64,000 nt of DNA from Chryseobacterium taeanense (GTDB lineage Bacteria; Bacteroidota; Bacteroidia; Flavobacteriales; Weeksellaceae). The stretch covers positions 124,001-188,000 of the forward strand of contig NZ_FNDW01000005.1 in the NCBI RefSeq assembly GCF_900099685.1, read 5' to 3'. The notes under the pieces are model-generated. The model saw only the letters and a list, made by a program, of their open reading frames with translations. It was not told the origin of the DNA and made no database searches. Positions 17,126-25,136 of the stretch are shown here, one piece after another. The stretch's first letter is position 1. Each line of letters begins with the position of its first letter. The position numbers and the translations under genes are program-made.

Positions 17126-17151
17126 CAGCATAATAATAAAGAACAGAAATT

Positions 17152-17697
17152 ATGATTGATAATGTACTAACGGTTTTAAAAGATACGCTGAACGTTGCAA
17201 CTGATTTACATGATATTGTGGTGGTAGATAATATCGGAAAACACGAAGACGATACTTCAGGCCTCGACAATAAAGTTGTGATCACTTTAGTAAGTGTTGA
17301 GGAAGAATCTACCATGAAAAACGCCTCAAGATATAATCAGATAAAAACAGGCAACACCCCGGTTCGCTATGAATTGGAGAGTGCTCCGGCTTACCTGAAT
17401 TTATATGTAATGATTGCTGCAAACAGAACAAGATATTCAAATGCTTTAATAAATATTTCAAAAGTTATCGAGATATTTCAGACAAACAATGTGTTGCAAT
17501 ACAATGATTTAAAGTTCAGGATCGAATTGCACTCCATTCCATTTGAGCAGTTAAGTTATGTCTGGGGACTATTAGGCGGAAAGGTAATGCCTTCTGCGTT
17601 CTACAAAATCAGTGTAGTAAAAATTGCAGCAGATACACCACCAATCAATATTGAATTAATTGATGAAGTAGATATTAAAAGTATCAAAGTCGATTAA
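17152..17697 (+). CDS. eCIS tail terminator/cap protein, DUF4255 (Afp16/Pvc16-like)
   Basis: A 181-residue protein of the DUF4255 (Pvc16 N-terminal) family. In Afp and PVC particles this protein caps the end of the sheath and tube and stabilises the assembled tail. The family opening IDNVLTVLKDTLN and the central NLYVMIAANRTRYSNALINISKVIEIFQ followed by YVWGLLGGKVMPSAFYKISV are clear. Its length is normal for a lone Pvc16 domain. It is the promoter-proximal gene of the rightward operon, ahead of the sheath genes, whereas in Afp the cap gene is the last of the operon. Confidence 0.88.
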   Translation: MIDNVLTVLKDTLNVATDLHDIVVVDNIGKHEDDTSGLDNKVVITLVSVEEESTMKNASRYNQIKTGNTPVRYELESAPAYLNLYVMIAANRTRYSNALINISKVIEIFQTNNVLQYNDLKFRIELHSIPFEQLSYVWGLLGGKVMPSAFYKISVVKIAADTPPINIELIDEVDIKSIKVD

Positions 17698-17740
17698 TCA
17701 TAAAAAAAAACAAATAACCTTTAACTTAAATTTTTAAAAC

Positions 17741-19486
17741 ATGGCAAATTCAACAACGCCAGGCGTTTTCATTGAAGAAATTACTAAGCTTCCCAATTCA
17801 ATTGCATTAATAGATACGGCTATGCCGGTATTTATCGGGTACACAGAAAAAATACCTGCAGGCTATAATATTGATGATAATGATAATGAAAAGCTTAAAA
17901 TCAGCTCTCTTTTGGAGTATGAAGATAAGTTTGGAAAAGCAAAAAAAGAAAATATCCTGCTGAAAGATGTAAAAGATAAAGGAACAACGCTTATAGCGCC
18001 GGATGTGCAATATTTAATGTACTATTCGCTTCAGATGTATTTTGCCAATGGCGGCGGCCCATGTTATATTGTCTCTGTCGGAACTTATGATTCGGCATCA
18101 GCAGGCGTAGAATTATCTTCCCTAAAACACGGACTGGATGTTACTGAAACCATAAAAATTATAAAAGAACCTCTTCTTATCGTTTTCCCCGATGCAGTGT
18201 CGTTAGCAGAATCATATTTTTATGATCTTTATAAATATACGATAGGAAAATCAGAGAATAAAAACAGATTTGCCATTTTTGATACTTATGAAGGGAATTC
18301 TGTCACACTTTCAAATGATCTTAATACCATCGGTAACTTCAGAAAAGAAGTAGATCTTACCACGTATGCAGCAGCTTATTTCCCTCACTTAACTACCATT
18401 CTGAATTATAGCTTTGATGAAACAAATACGCCTATCATTCATACCGGTCTTCAGCAAGAAGAACAAACCAGCGCAAGTTTTTATGCGGGTGAAATTGCAG
18501 CTTTGGATGAATTAAAAAGGCTGGCTGGTGAAGAAATCTCAAAACCATCTGTAAATGCTATGGTACTTGCAGATTTATTAGGACAGGCGATTGCCATCGC
18601 AGAAGAAGTTAATGAAAATGCCGATGAAGCCTCTGAGGAAACAGATCATGCAAAAGCTGATTTAACAGAAGCAATTGCAGAAGCAAAAATTGTATTGGAA
18701 GCAATATATGACGGGACGATAGACGATTTTGTGATACCTGATGATGTAGAAGAAGCGCCAGCCTTCACTGGAGAGTTTGATGAATTGAAAACCGCTATTC
18801 TTGCTGTAAAGGACAAAGTAGGAGCAGCAAATGGTTTAACACTTAAAAATTTAGAATCATCCCATTCGGCATTATACAACCAGATAAAAAAGGAAATCAT
18901 GTCATTGAAGGTTGTTTTGCCTCCATCATCAGCAATAGCAGGAATGTATGGAAGAATAGACAGTACAAGAGGTGTGTGGAAAGCACCGGCCAATGTCAGT
19001 CTTAATTATGTCATGGCTCCGACAGAAAAAGTTTCGGATGTAGAGCAATCAGATTTAAATATAAATGATTCAGGATCAATAAATGCCATCAGGACTTTTA
19101 CAGGAAAAGGGACTTTAGTCTGGGGGGCAAGAACTTTTGATGGTCGAGACAAAATTGCCGAAGAAGATAATGTATGGAAATACGTGCACGTACGTCGCTA
19201 TTGTGATATGATTGAGCAGTCGATAAAAGTAGCGCTCAAAATATTTATCGACGAACCGACAATTCCTTTCACCTATGCAAGGGCAAAAACAATGTTGGAA
19301 AATTTTCTCAACCAGCAATGGATCGAGGGCGCATTGGCAGGAAGTACTCCCGAAGAGGCTTACAAAGTGCAGGTTGATGGAACCAAAGATGAAATTACAA
19401 ATAATAATATTCTGAATGCAAGAATCGAACTTGCAGTAGTACGCCCGGCAGAATTTATCACATTAAATTTCTCACACAAATTATAA
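17741..19486 (+). CDS. Contractile sheath protein, paralogue 1 (long, with acidic helical insert)
   Basis: A 581-residue contractile-tail sheath protein (phage tail sheath/Afp2-4 family). N-terminal TPGVFIEEITKLPNSIA and MYFANGGGPCYIVSVG, and C-terminal GSINAIRTFTGKGTLVWGART, FLNQQW and VVRPAEFITLNFSHKL are sheath hallmarks. Residues about 233-365 are an insertion absent from the compact third sheath, rich in Glu, Ala and Asp, and predicted helical or coiled-coil. It lies after the strand LTTILNYSFDE. Such inserts lie on the outer surface in known sheaths, so this one probably decorates the particle. Its C-terminal domain is clearly diverged from the other two sheaths, suggesting a distinct position, for example next to the baseplate. 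Confidence 0.95.
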   Translation: MANSTTPGVFIEEITKLPNSIALIDTAMPVFIGYTEKIPAGYNIDDNDNEKLKISSLLEYEDKFGKAKKENILLKDVKDKGTTLIAPDVQYLMYYSLQMYFANGGGPCYIVSVGTYDSASAGVELSSLKHGLDVTETIKIIKEPLLIVFPDAVSLAESYFYDLYKYTIGKSENKNRFAIFDTYEGNSVTLSNDLNTIGNFRKEVDLTTYAAAYFPHLTTILNYSFDETNTPIIHTGLQQEEQTSASFYAGEIAALDELKRLAGEEISKPSVNAMVLADLLGQAIAIAEEVNENADEASEETDHAKADLTEAIAEAKIVLEAIYDGTIDDFVIPDDVEEAPAFTGEFDELKTAILAVKDKVGAANGLTLKNLESSHSALYNQIKKEIMSLKVVLPPSSAIAGMYGRIDSTRGVWKAPANVSLNYVMAPTEKVSDVEQSDLNINDSGSINAIRTFTGKGTLVWGARTFDGRDKIAEEDNVWKYVHVRRYCDMIEQSIKVALKIFIDEPTIPFTYARAKTMLENFLNQQWIEGALAGSTPEEAYKVQVDGTKDEITNNNILNARIELAVVRPAEFITLNFSHKL

Positions 19487-19570
19487 AAATTCTAAAAAAT
19501 AATCAGTCACCAGTAAACATTCGAAGTTTCACTTCGAGGTATATTAATCTTAATTTAAAAATTTTAACAA

Positions 19571-21295
19571 ATGAATTACAAAACCCCTGGAGTCTATGTG
19601 GAGGAACTGGAAAAATTTCCACCTTCTGTAGCGCAAGTTGAAACGGCCATTCCTGCTTTTATCGGATATACAGCACTTGGCCAGAAGAATAAACCAACAA
19701 GAATAACTTCTATGTTGGAGTACGAGCAACTTTTTGGAAAAGCAAATCCGGAAACGTTTGCCGTTGCTTTCAAAGATGGCGTTGCAACCGCAACACAACC
19801 TAAAGTAAGCGATTTTAAAATGTATTATGCCATGCAGATGTATTTTGCGAATGGTGGAGGACCTTGTTATATCGTTTCAGTAGGACACTATGATGATGAG
19901 GTAACGGTAGGACCCTCTACAGCAGAAGGAACTTTATTATTCGGTCTTGAACTCCTGAAAAAAGAAGACGAGCCTACACTCATTTTGTTTCCTGACATTC
20001 AAAACTTAATTCCTGGTTTGGCAGATATTGATGCAGCAGAAGAAGCTTTTGTAGTTGCATCAGGTTACGTTACAGTTGCTACGGCTGCTAAAGCAGCTGC
20101 CCAAGCTGTTAAAGATGCCATCGAAGGAGGAGCCAATCCTGCGGCTGCTATTGCCGCTGCTACTGCAAAGGTTAACGATTATACAGTTACCAACGACAAT
20201 AATGCTGTTCAAGTTGCTGCTTATCATGCTGCTAAAGCTGTAGAAACTGCTGCCAAAGCTGCTAATGTCGCCAATGCAACTGTCGCTAGTATTACAAGTG
20301 CTGCAAACATTGTTGTTACTAATTTTAATAATTATTATACGCTTGCTGATACAATTGAACAAGATTCACAAGATTATGCACTTGCTTTAAATTCTGCTTT
20401 AGATAATAGCACATTTGCTGCTAATGTTTATTCTCTTTATAACAGTGCTTTGAATCAGGCAGAACTCATGAAAGACAGATTCGTTATTATGGATGTTTTA
20501 GGAAATGATGCTATTTTCAGAGATAAAGTAAATGCATCAGGCTTAAAATACGGCGCAGCGTATTATCCAAAACTAAAAACGATTTTAAGTTATGCTTTCG
20601 ACGAGGCTGAAGTTTTAGTGACCAGTGCATCAGGTCTCAACAATTTAGCTGATTTAAAATCTGCGAATTCAGAATTATACAACCAAGCTAAAAAAGCTAT
20701 TGAATCAAAACAAGTAGTATTGGCTCCGTCTTCATCAATGGCGGGAGTGTATGCTAAAGTAGACAGCACTTCCGGAGTATGGAAATCACCGGCTAATGTT
20801 GGACTTAATTTCGTAGAAGCACCAACAGAAAAAATTTCTGACAGACAGCAAGATGCACTTAACGTAGATCCTACAGCAGGAAAATCTATCAACGCAATCA
20901 GAACATTTACAGGAAAAGGAACATTGGTTTGGGGCGCAAGAACACTGGACGGAAACAGCAACGAGTGGAGATACATCTCTGTACGTCGTTTCTTCAACAT
21001 GGTTGAAGAATCTGTGAAAAAAGCAACAGAACGTTTTGTTTTTGAACCGAATACAGCCAACACATGGATTAGAGTACAAACGATGATCGAAAATTTCCTT
21101 AATCAGCAATGGCAAGACGGCGCTTTGGCAGGAAGCAAGCCTGAAGAAGCATATTACGTAAGTGTTGGTTTGAACAAAACGATGTCTGCCCAGGATATTC
21201 TTGAAGGAAGAATGAACATCGAGATCGGTATGGCTGCGGTACGTCCGGCAGAATTTATCGTGCTTCGTTTTTCACACAAATTACAAGAAGCATAA
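19571..21295 (+). CDS. Contractile sheath protein, paralogue 2 (long, with Ala-rich helical insert)
   Basis: A 574-residue sheath protein. The start YKTPGVYVEELEKFPPSVAQ and the closing RPAEFIVLRFSHKLQEA are diagnostic. Residues about 150-289 form an insertion of extremely Ala-rich, heptad-like sequence with many AAKAA-type segments, placed before the conserved AELMKDRFVIMDV strand, which is a different site from the insert in the first sheath. The last 135 residues are identical to those of the third sheath. In the particle it would polymerise around the tube and contract to drive it. The insert probably projects outward; its purpose is unknown. Confidence 0.95.
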   Translation: MNYKTPGVYVEELEKFPPSVAQVETAIPAFIGYTALGQKNKPTRITSMLEYEQLFGKANPETFAVAFKDGVATATQPKVSDFKMYYAMQMYFANGGGPCYIVSVGHYDDEVTVGPSTAEGTLLFGLELLKKEDEPTLILFPDIQNLIPGLADIDAAEEAFVVASGYVTVATAAKAAAQAVKDAIEGGANPAAAIAAATAKVNDYTVTNDNNAVQVAAYHAAKAVETAAKAANVANATVASITSAANIVVTNFNNYYTLADTIEQDSQDYALALNSALDNSTFAANVYSLYNSALNQAELMKDRFVIMDVLGNDAIFRDKVNASGLKYGAAYYPKLKTILSYAFDEAEVLVTSASGLNNLADLKSANSELYNQAKKAIESKQVVLAPSSSMAGVYAKVDSTSGVWKSPANVGLNFVEAPTEKISDRQQDALNVDPTAGKSINAIRTFTGKGTLVWGARTLDGNSNEWRYISVRRFFNMVEESVKKATERFVFEPNTANTWIRVQTMIENFLNQQWQDGALAGSKPEEAYYVSVGLNKTMSAQDILEGRMNIEIGMAAVRPAEFIVLRFSHKLQEA

Positions 21296-21759
21296 AAAAA
21301 CTAAATAACAATTAAATATAAAAAATTATGAGTACATATCCATTAGTAAAGTTTGCCTTTGAAGTAGATTGGGGCGGAACGAAGGTAGGTTTTCAGGAAG
21401 TATCGGGATTAAATGTTGAAGCAGGTCTTATCGAATACAGACACGGAGCGAGTCCTGATTTCAGCAAAATCAAAATGCCGGGATTAAAAGTTTTCAATAA
21501 CATTACGTTAAAAAGAGGAACTTTCAAGTCAGATAACGAATTTTTCGATTGGTTCCAGTCGATTCAGTTGAACACGGTAGAAAGAAGATCAATCACGATT
21601 TCTCTTTTAGACGAAAACGGTGAACCTGCGGTAACTTGGAAAGTTAAAAATGCCTTCCCGTTGAAAATGCAGTCTACAGATCTGAAAGCAGAAGGAAACG
21701 AGGTGGCGATCGAAACGCTGGAATTGGCACACGAAGGATTAACTATTGAAAATAACTAA
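20891..21759 (+). repeat. Sheath-end plus tube duplication, copy 1
   Basis: About 869 bases covering the last 135 codons of sheath 2 and the whole following tube gene are almost identical to 22702-23569. The tube genes differ at only three silent sites, the sheath ends at roughly a dozen silent sites, and there is one single-base length difference in an A run between the genes. Confidence 0.9.
21328..21759 (+). CDS. Inner tube protein (Hcp/gp19-like, Afp1-like), copy 1
   Basis: A 143-residue tube protein of the T4 gp19/Afp1 family, which stacks as hexameric rings to make the rigid inner tube that is fired by the sheath. Family features are VKFAFEVDWGGTKVGFQEVSGLNVE, YRHGASPDFSKIKMPGL, the conserved VTLKRGTF-like strand and the closing AIETLELAHEGL. 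It lies 32 bases after the second sheath gene. The predicted protein is identical over its full length to the product of 23138-23569, so the pair most likely raises gene dosage for the most abundant component. Confidence 0.95.
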   Translation: MSTYPLVKFAFEVDWGGTKVGFQEVSGLNVEAGLIEYRHGASPDFSKIKMPGLKVFNNITLKRGTFKSDNEFFDWFQSIQLNTVERRSITISLLDENGEPAVTWKVKNAFPLKMQSTDLKAEGNEVAIETLELAHEGLTIENN

Positions 21760-21783
21760 TTAATAATTTAAAAATCTAAAAAA

Positions 21784-23106
21784 ATGAATTACAAAACACC
21801 AGGAGCCTACGTAGAGGAAATTGCAAAATTCCCACCATCTGTAGCACAAGTAGAAACAGCTATTCCTGCTTTTATCGGATATACAGAAAAAGGACCGAAA
21901 AATGAGCCGACAAGAATTTCATCAATGCTGGAATACGAAACAATCTTCGGAGAAGCAAACAAAGAATCTTTTACAATTACTGAAACATTAAATGATGGAG
22001 TATATACTACGAATGCAGAAGTAACTCCTAGTCCTTTCAAAATGTATTATGCGATGCAAATGTATTTTGCGAATGGTGGAGGACCATGTTATATCGTTTC
22101 TGCAGGAACAGCAGCAGGGTATCCAGCTTCAGTAGTGAAAGCTGATTTGGAAAAAGGTCTTGCTACTTTAGAAAAAGAAGACGAGCCAACGCTTATTGTT
22201 TTCCCGGATGCTGAAGCTTTAGCTGATGGAGCTTACCGATTATACGAATTGGCTTTAGACCATGCAGAATTAATGAAAGACAGATTTGTCATCATCGATG
22301 TTGTTGGAGATGTCAATGAATTTAAAGACACAACAGGACCTTCTGTAGGACCTAGCGGTAAAAGATTAAAATATGGAGCCGCTTATTATCCAAAATTAGA
22401 AACAATTCTAAATTATTATAACAATAACACTATTAGTTTTAATGGAAGTTCTGAAAATTTAGATGATTTAAAAACTACAGATTCAGCTAAATATAATAGA
22501 ATTAAAAAAGCTATTGAATCTCACAGAGTGGTATTGGCTCCATCTTCAGCAATGGCGGGAGTGTATGCGAAAGTGGACAGCACTTCCGGAGTATGGAAAG
22601 CTCCGGCAAATGTAGGACTTAATTATGTAGTTGCACCTACCGTAAAAATCTCTCATGAAGAGCAGATGGAATATAATGTAAATGCAACCGGTAGATCCAT
22701 CAACGCGATCAGAACATTTACCGGAAAAGGAACATTGGTTTGGGGCGCAAGAACACTGGACGGAAACAGCAACGAGTGGAGATACATCTCTGTACGTCGT
22801 TTCTTCAATATGGTGGAAGAATCTGTGAAAAAAGCAACAGAACGTTTTGTTTTTGAACCGAATACAGCCAACACATGGATTAGAGTACAAACGATGATCG
22901 AAAATTTCCTTAATCAGCAATGGCAAGACGGCGCTTTGGCAGGAAGCAAGCCTGAAGAAGCGTATTATGTAAGTGTAGGATTAAACAAAACCATGTCTGC
23001 CCAGGATATCTTGGAAGGAAGAATGAACATCGAGATCGGTATGGCTGCGGTACGTCCGGCAGAATTTATCGTGCTTCGTTTTTCACACAAATTACAGGAA
23101 GCATAA
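21784..23106 (+). CDS. Contractile sheath protein, paralogue 3 (compact)
   Basis: A 440-residue sheath protein without the long insertions of its two paralogues, and so the best candidate for the basic sheath subunit. It opens with YKTPGAYVEEIAKFPPSVAQ, carries MYFANGGGPCYIVSAG, and ends with the same 135 residues as paralogue 2. The central part (about residues 60-300) is only moderately similar to paralogue 2, giving a mosaic of identical ends and diverged middle that points to gene conversion. Confidence 0.95.
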   Translation: MNYKTPGAYVEEIAKFPPSVAQVETAIPAFIGYTEKGPKNEPTRISSMLEYETIFGEANKESFTITETLNDGVYTTNAEVTPSPFKMYYAMQMYFANGGGPCYIVSAGTAAGYPASVVKADLEKGLATLEKEDEPTLIVFPDAEALADGAYRLYELALDHAELMKDRFVIIDVVGDVNEFKDTTGPSVGPSGKRLKYGAAYYPKLETILNYYNNNTISFNGSSENLDDLKTTDSAKYNRIKKAIESHRVVLAPSSAMAGVYAKVDSTSGVWKAPANVGLNYVVAPTVKISHEEQMEYNVNATGRSINAIRTFTGKGTLVWGARTLDGNSNEWRYISVRRFFNMVEESVKKATERFVFEPNTANTWIRVQTMIENFLNQQWQDGALAGSKPEEAYYVSVGLNKTMSAQDILEGRMNIEIGMAAVRPAEFIVLRFSHKLQEA

Positions 23107-23569
23107 AAAACTAAATAACAATTAAATATAAAAAATTATGAGTACATATCCATTAGTAAAGTTTGCCTTTGAAGTAGATTGGGGCGGAACGAAGGTAGGT
23201 TTTCAGGAAGTATCGGGATTAAATGTTGAAGCAGGTCTTATCGAATACAGACACGGAGCGAGTCCTGATTTCAGCAAAATTAAAATGCCGGGATTAAAAG
23301 TTTTCAACAACATTACGTTAAAAAGAGGAACTTTTAAGTCAGATAACGAATTTTTCGATTGGTTCCAGTCGATTCAGTTGAACACGGTAGAAAGAAGATC
23401 AATCACGATTTCTCTTTTAGACGAAAACGGTGAACCTGCGGTAACTTGGAAAGTTAAAAATGCCTTCCCGTTGAAAATGCAGTCTACAGATCTGAAAGCA
23501 GAAGGAAACGAGGTGGCGATCGAAACGCTGGAATTGGCACACGAAGGATTAACTATTGAAAATAACTAA
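22702..23569 (+). repeat. Sheath-end plus tube duplication, copy 2
   Basis: Second copy of the near-identical sheath 3'-end plus tube segment; see the entry at 20891-21759. The copies are direct repeats about 1.81 kb apart and could recombine to delete one sheath/tube unit. Confidence 0.9.
23138..23569 (+). CDS. Inner tube protein (Hcp/gp19-like, Afp1-like), copy 2
   Basis: A 143-residue tube protein, identical in amino-acid sequence to that encoded at 21328-21759, with three silent differences. It follows the compact sheath gene by 31 bases and is separated by only two bases from the next, diverged tube-like gene. The role is the same: hexameric inner tube subunit. Confidence 0.95.
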   Translation: MSTYPLVKFAFEVDWGGTKVGFQEVSGLNVEAGLIEYRHGASPDFSKIKMPGLKVFNNITLKRGTFKSDNEFFDWFQSIQLNTVERRSITISLLDENGEPAVTWKVKNAFPLKMQSTDLKAEGNEVAIETLELAHEGLTIENN

Positions 23570-23571
23570 TC

Positions 23572-24039
23572 ATGGCTCTTTTATATCCTCCAACCAGTTT
23601 CTCTTTTATTGTTAACGGGATTTCGACTACAGAGGGTATTGACTCCAGATTTCAGTCTATATCTGGTTTATCAACAGACATTCCAACCGAAGAATATGCC
23701 GAAGGCGGTGAAAACAGATTTGTTCACCAGCTTCCTTTAAGACCAAAATATCCTAATTTAGTTCTTAAGCGTGGACTGATCGTAAGTTCCGGATTGATAA
23801 GCTGGTGCAGAAACGCCATGGAAAACTTTGAATTTGAACCCAGAAACCTCGTTGTTTCTCTTTATGGAGGGCTTCAATCTACAGCACCTTTAATGGTTTG
23901 GAATGTAGTAGGAGCATATCCGGTACGATGGGAAGTTTCAGAATTCAATGCAGAAGAAAGCAAATTGGCTATTGAAACAGTAGAACTGAAATACAGATAT
24001 TTCACCATACCCACATCGTTAGCAAGTTTAGGCTTGTAA
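23572..24039 (+). CDS. Second tube/tube-initiator protein (Afp5-like)
   Basis: A 155-residue gp19-fold protein that is a distant paralogue of the main tube subunit: YPPTSFSFIVNG, FQSISGLSTDIPTEEYAEGGENRFVHQLP, and the strand NLVLKRGLI typical of tube proteins, ending AIETVELKYRYFTI. In Afp/PVC particles an Afp5-type protein makes the first ring, joining the spike hub to the tube. The position directly before the DUF5908 and LysM hub genes agrees with that job. Confidence 0.9.
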   Translation: MALLYPPTSFSFIVNGISTTEGIDSRFQSISGLSTDIPTEEYAEGGENRFVHQLPLRPKYPNLVLKRGLIVSSGLISWCRNAMENFEFEPRNLVVSLYGGLQSTAPLMVWNVVGAYPVRWEVSEFNAEESKLAIETVELKYRYFTIPTSLASLGL

Positions 24040-24239
24040 TTTCTAAATCATATCTAAGCACATCGCAGTGTGTTAGTTTTCTGATAACATTCAGCAAAAA
24101 TAATTTTTCATAAAAGATAACAGATTGGTCTGTCAAAAGACTGAATGCACTTGTTATGTGCTTGGATTTTTTAAAATAAATATGTTAAATCATTGATTTT
24201 TAATACTTAAAGTTGAAAATTGATTAAAAAACAAACGAA
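24040..24239. other. Gap with paired 8-base inverted repeats
   Basis: A 200-base gap in the middle of the eCIS operon. AAGCACAT at 24056-24063 is complementary to ATGTGCTT at 24156-24163, followed by an A/T-rich run containing six T. This might be a partial terminator or processing site that lowers expression of baseplate genes relative to sheath and tube. No gene is seen. Confidence 0.35.
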
Positions 24240-24401
24240 ATGCCAATAGAAATAAAAGAGCTTCACATTAAAATAAATGTGGACGAGAAAACAGCAGCAG
24301 CGACTACCGCTTCATCAGCAGATGAGGCAAAAATCATGCGGGCTGTGAGTGAAAGTGTAGAGCAGGCAGTAAATATTCAACAACGTAAAAAAGAAAGATA
24401 A
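24240..24401 (+). CDS. DUF5908 small eCIS protein (Afp6-position)
   Basis: A 53-residue protein starting MPIEIKELHIKINV, the pattern of DUF5908 proteins found in eCIS clusters between tube and LysM hub genes. It has an amphipathic, Ala/Thr-rich middle and a basic tail. Its stop codon overlaps the next gene's ATG (TAATG), which indicates translational coupling. Its role in the baseplate is not known. Confidence 0.8.
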   Translation: MPIEIKELHIKINVDEKTAAATTASSADEAKIMRAVSESVEQAVNIQQRKKER

Positions 24402-25135
24402 TGGGAGAAATGGCAAAAGTAACGATACAGACCTACAAAGATAACGGCTATGGTCAAAATGCTTTAATTAATAGTAAAGCTTTTAAAGCCCTCATCAATC
24501 CGACAGGTTTTTCTATAACCCATAAGGTGGAATATGATACGTCACAACCAGAAGGAGCTAATGCTACCAATTCGAAGTTTGTTAAAAAGTCTCCTCAGTC
24601 TTTACAGTTAGAGTTTTTATTTGATGGAACAGGAGTGACAAAATCGAATCCTGGCAATAAGCTTATCAATAAGATAAAAGAAGGCTTGGGAAAAGATCCT
24701 TTCAGTAAAACAGCTGTAGAACAGCAATTAAAGGACTTTTATGAAGCGACGGGTGATTTTAAAGGAACAATTCATAAACCATATAATGTTATTGTCAGCT
24801 GGGGGAAGTTCAAATTTGAAGGATCTCTTACAGAACTTACGATAGATTACAAATTATTCAATAATGATGGAACTCCTTTGAGAGCTATTGGAAAGGCTAC
24901 TTTTTTAGAATCAATTAGTGATGAACTTGCAGCAGCGATGGGGAAAAAATCTTCCCCAGACCTTACCCACAAAAGAACAGTACAGGACGGAGATACACTT
25001 CCCTTAATGACCGAAAAAATTTACGGCGATTCTAAATACTATCTGGAAGTAGCAAAAGTAAACGGTCTCATTAATTTCAGACAACTCATTCCCGGACAGG
25101 AATTGTTCTTTCCGCCATTAGAAAAAGTTTCATAA
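24401..25135 (+). CDS. Baseplate hub protein with C-terminal LysM (Afp7-like)
   Basis: A 244-residue protein of the CIS-tube/LysM type (Afp7/Pvc7; T4 gp53/54-like), which connects the tube to the spike hub. Residues about 1-180 form the beta-rich domain (FKALINPTGFSITHKVEYD, then LQLEFLFDGTG). Residues about 190-240 are a LysM module (HKRTVQDGDTLPLMTEKIYGD, then YYLEVAKVNGL and a closing IPGQELFFPPL). The start overlaps the stop of the DUF5908 gene; an internal ATG three codons later is an alternative. One base separates it from the spike gene. Confidence 0.9.
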   Translation: MGEMAKVTIQTYKDNGYGQNALINSKAFKALINPTGFSITHKVEYDTSQPEGANATNSKFVKKSPQSLQLEFLFDGTGVTKSNPGNKLINKIKEGLGKDPFSKTAVEQQLKDFYEATGDFKGTIHKPYNVIVSWGKFKFEGSLTELTIDYKLFNNDGTPLRAIGKATFLESISDELAAAMGKKSSPDLTHKRTVQDGDTLPLMTEKIYGDSKYYLEVAKVNGLINFRQLIPGQELFFPPLEKVS

Positions 25136-25136
25136 G

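Larger units (their letters stand above)
16630..17151. other. Divergent control region of the eCIS
   Basis: A 522-base gene-free, AT-rich region between the two divergent eCIS transcripts. It holds a promoter for each direction, described separately, each with an identical 16-base upstream element. I see no additional gene or RNA in it. Confidence 0.7.

Noticed and set aside
19550..23100. Antisense and alternative-frame ORFs over the sheath and tube genes
   Set aside because: They are shadows created by repetitive, biased codons such as the Ala-rich insert; the sheath frames have full family matches.
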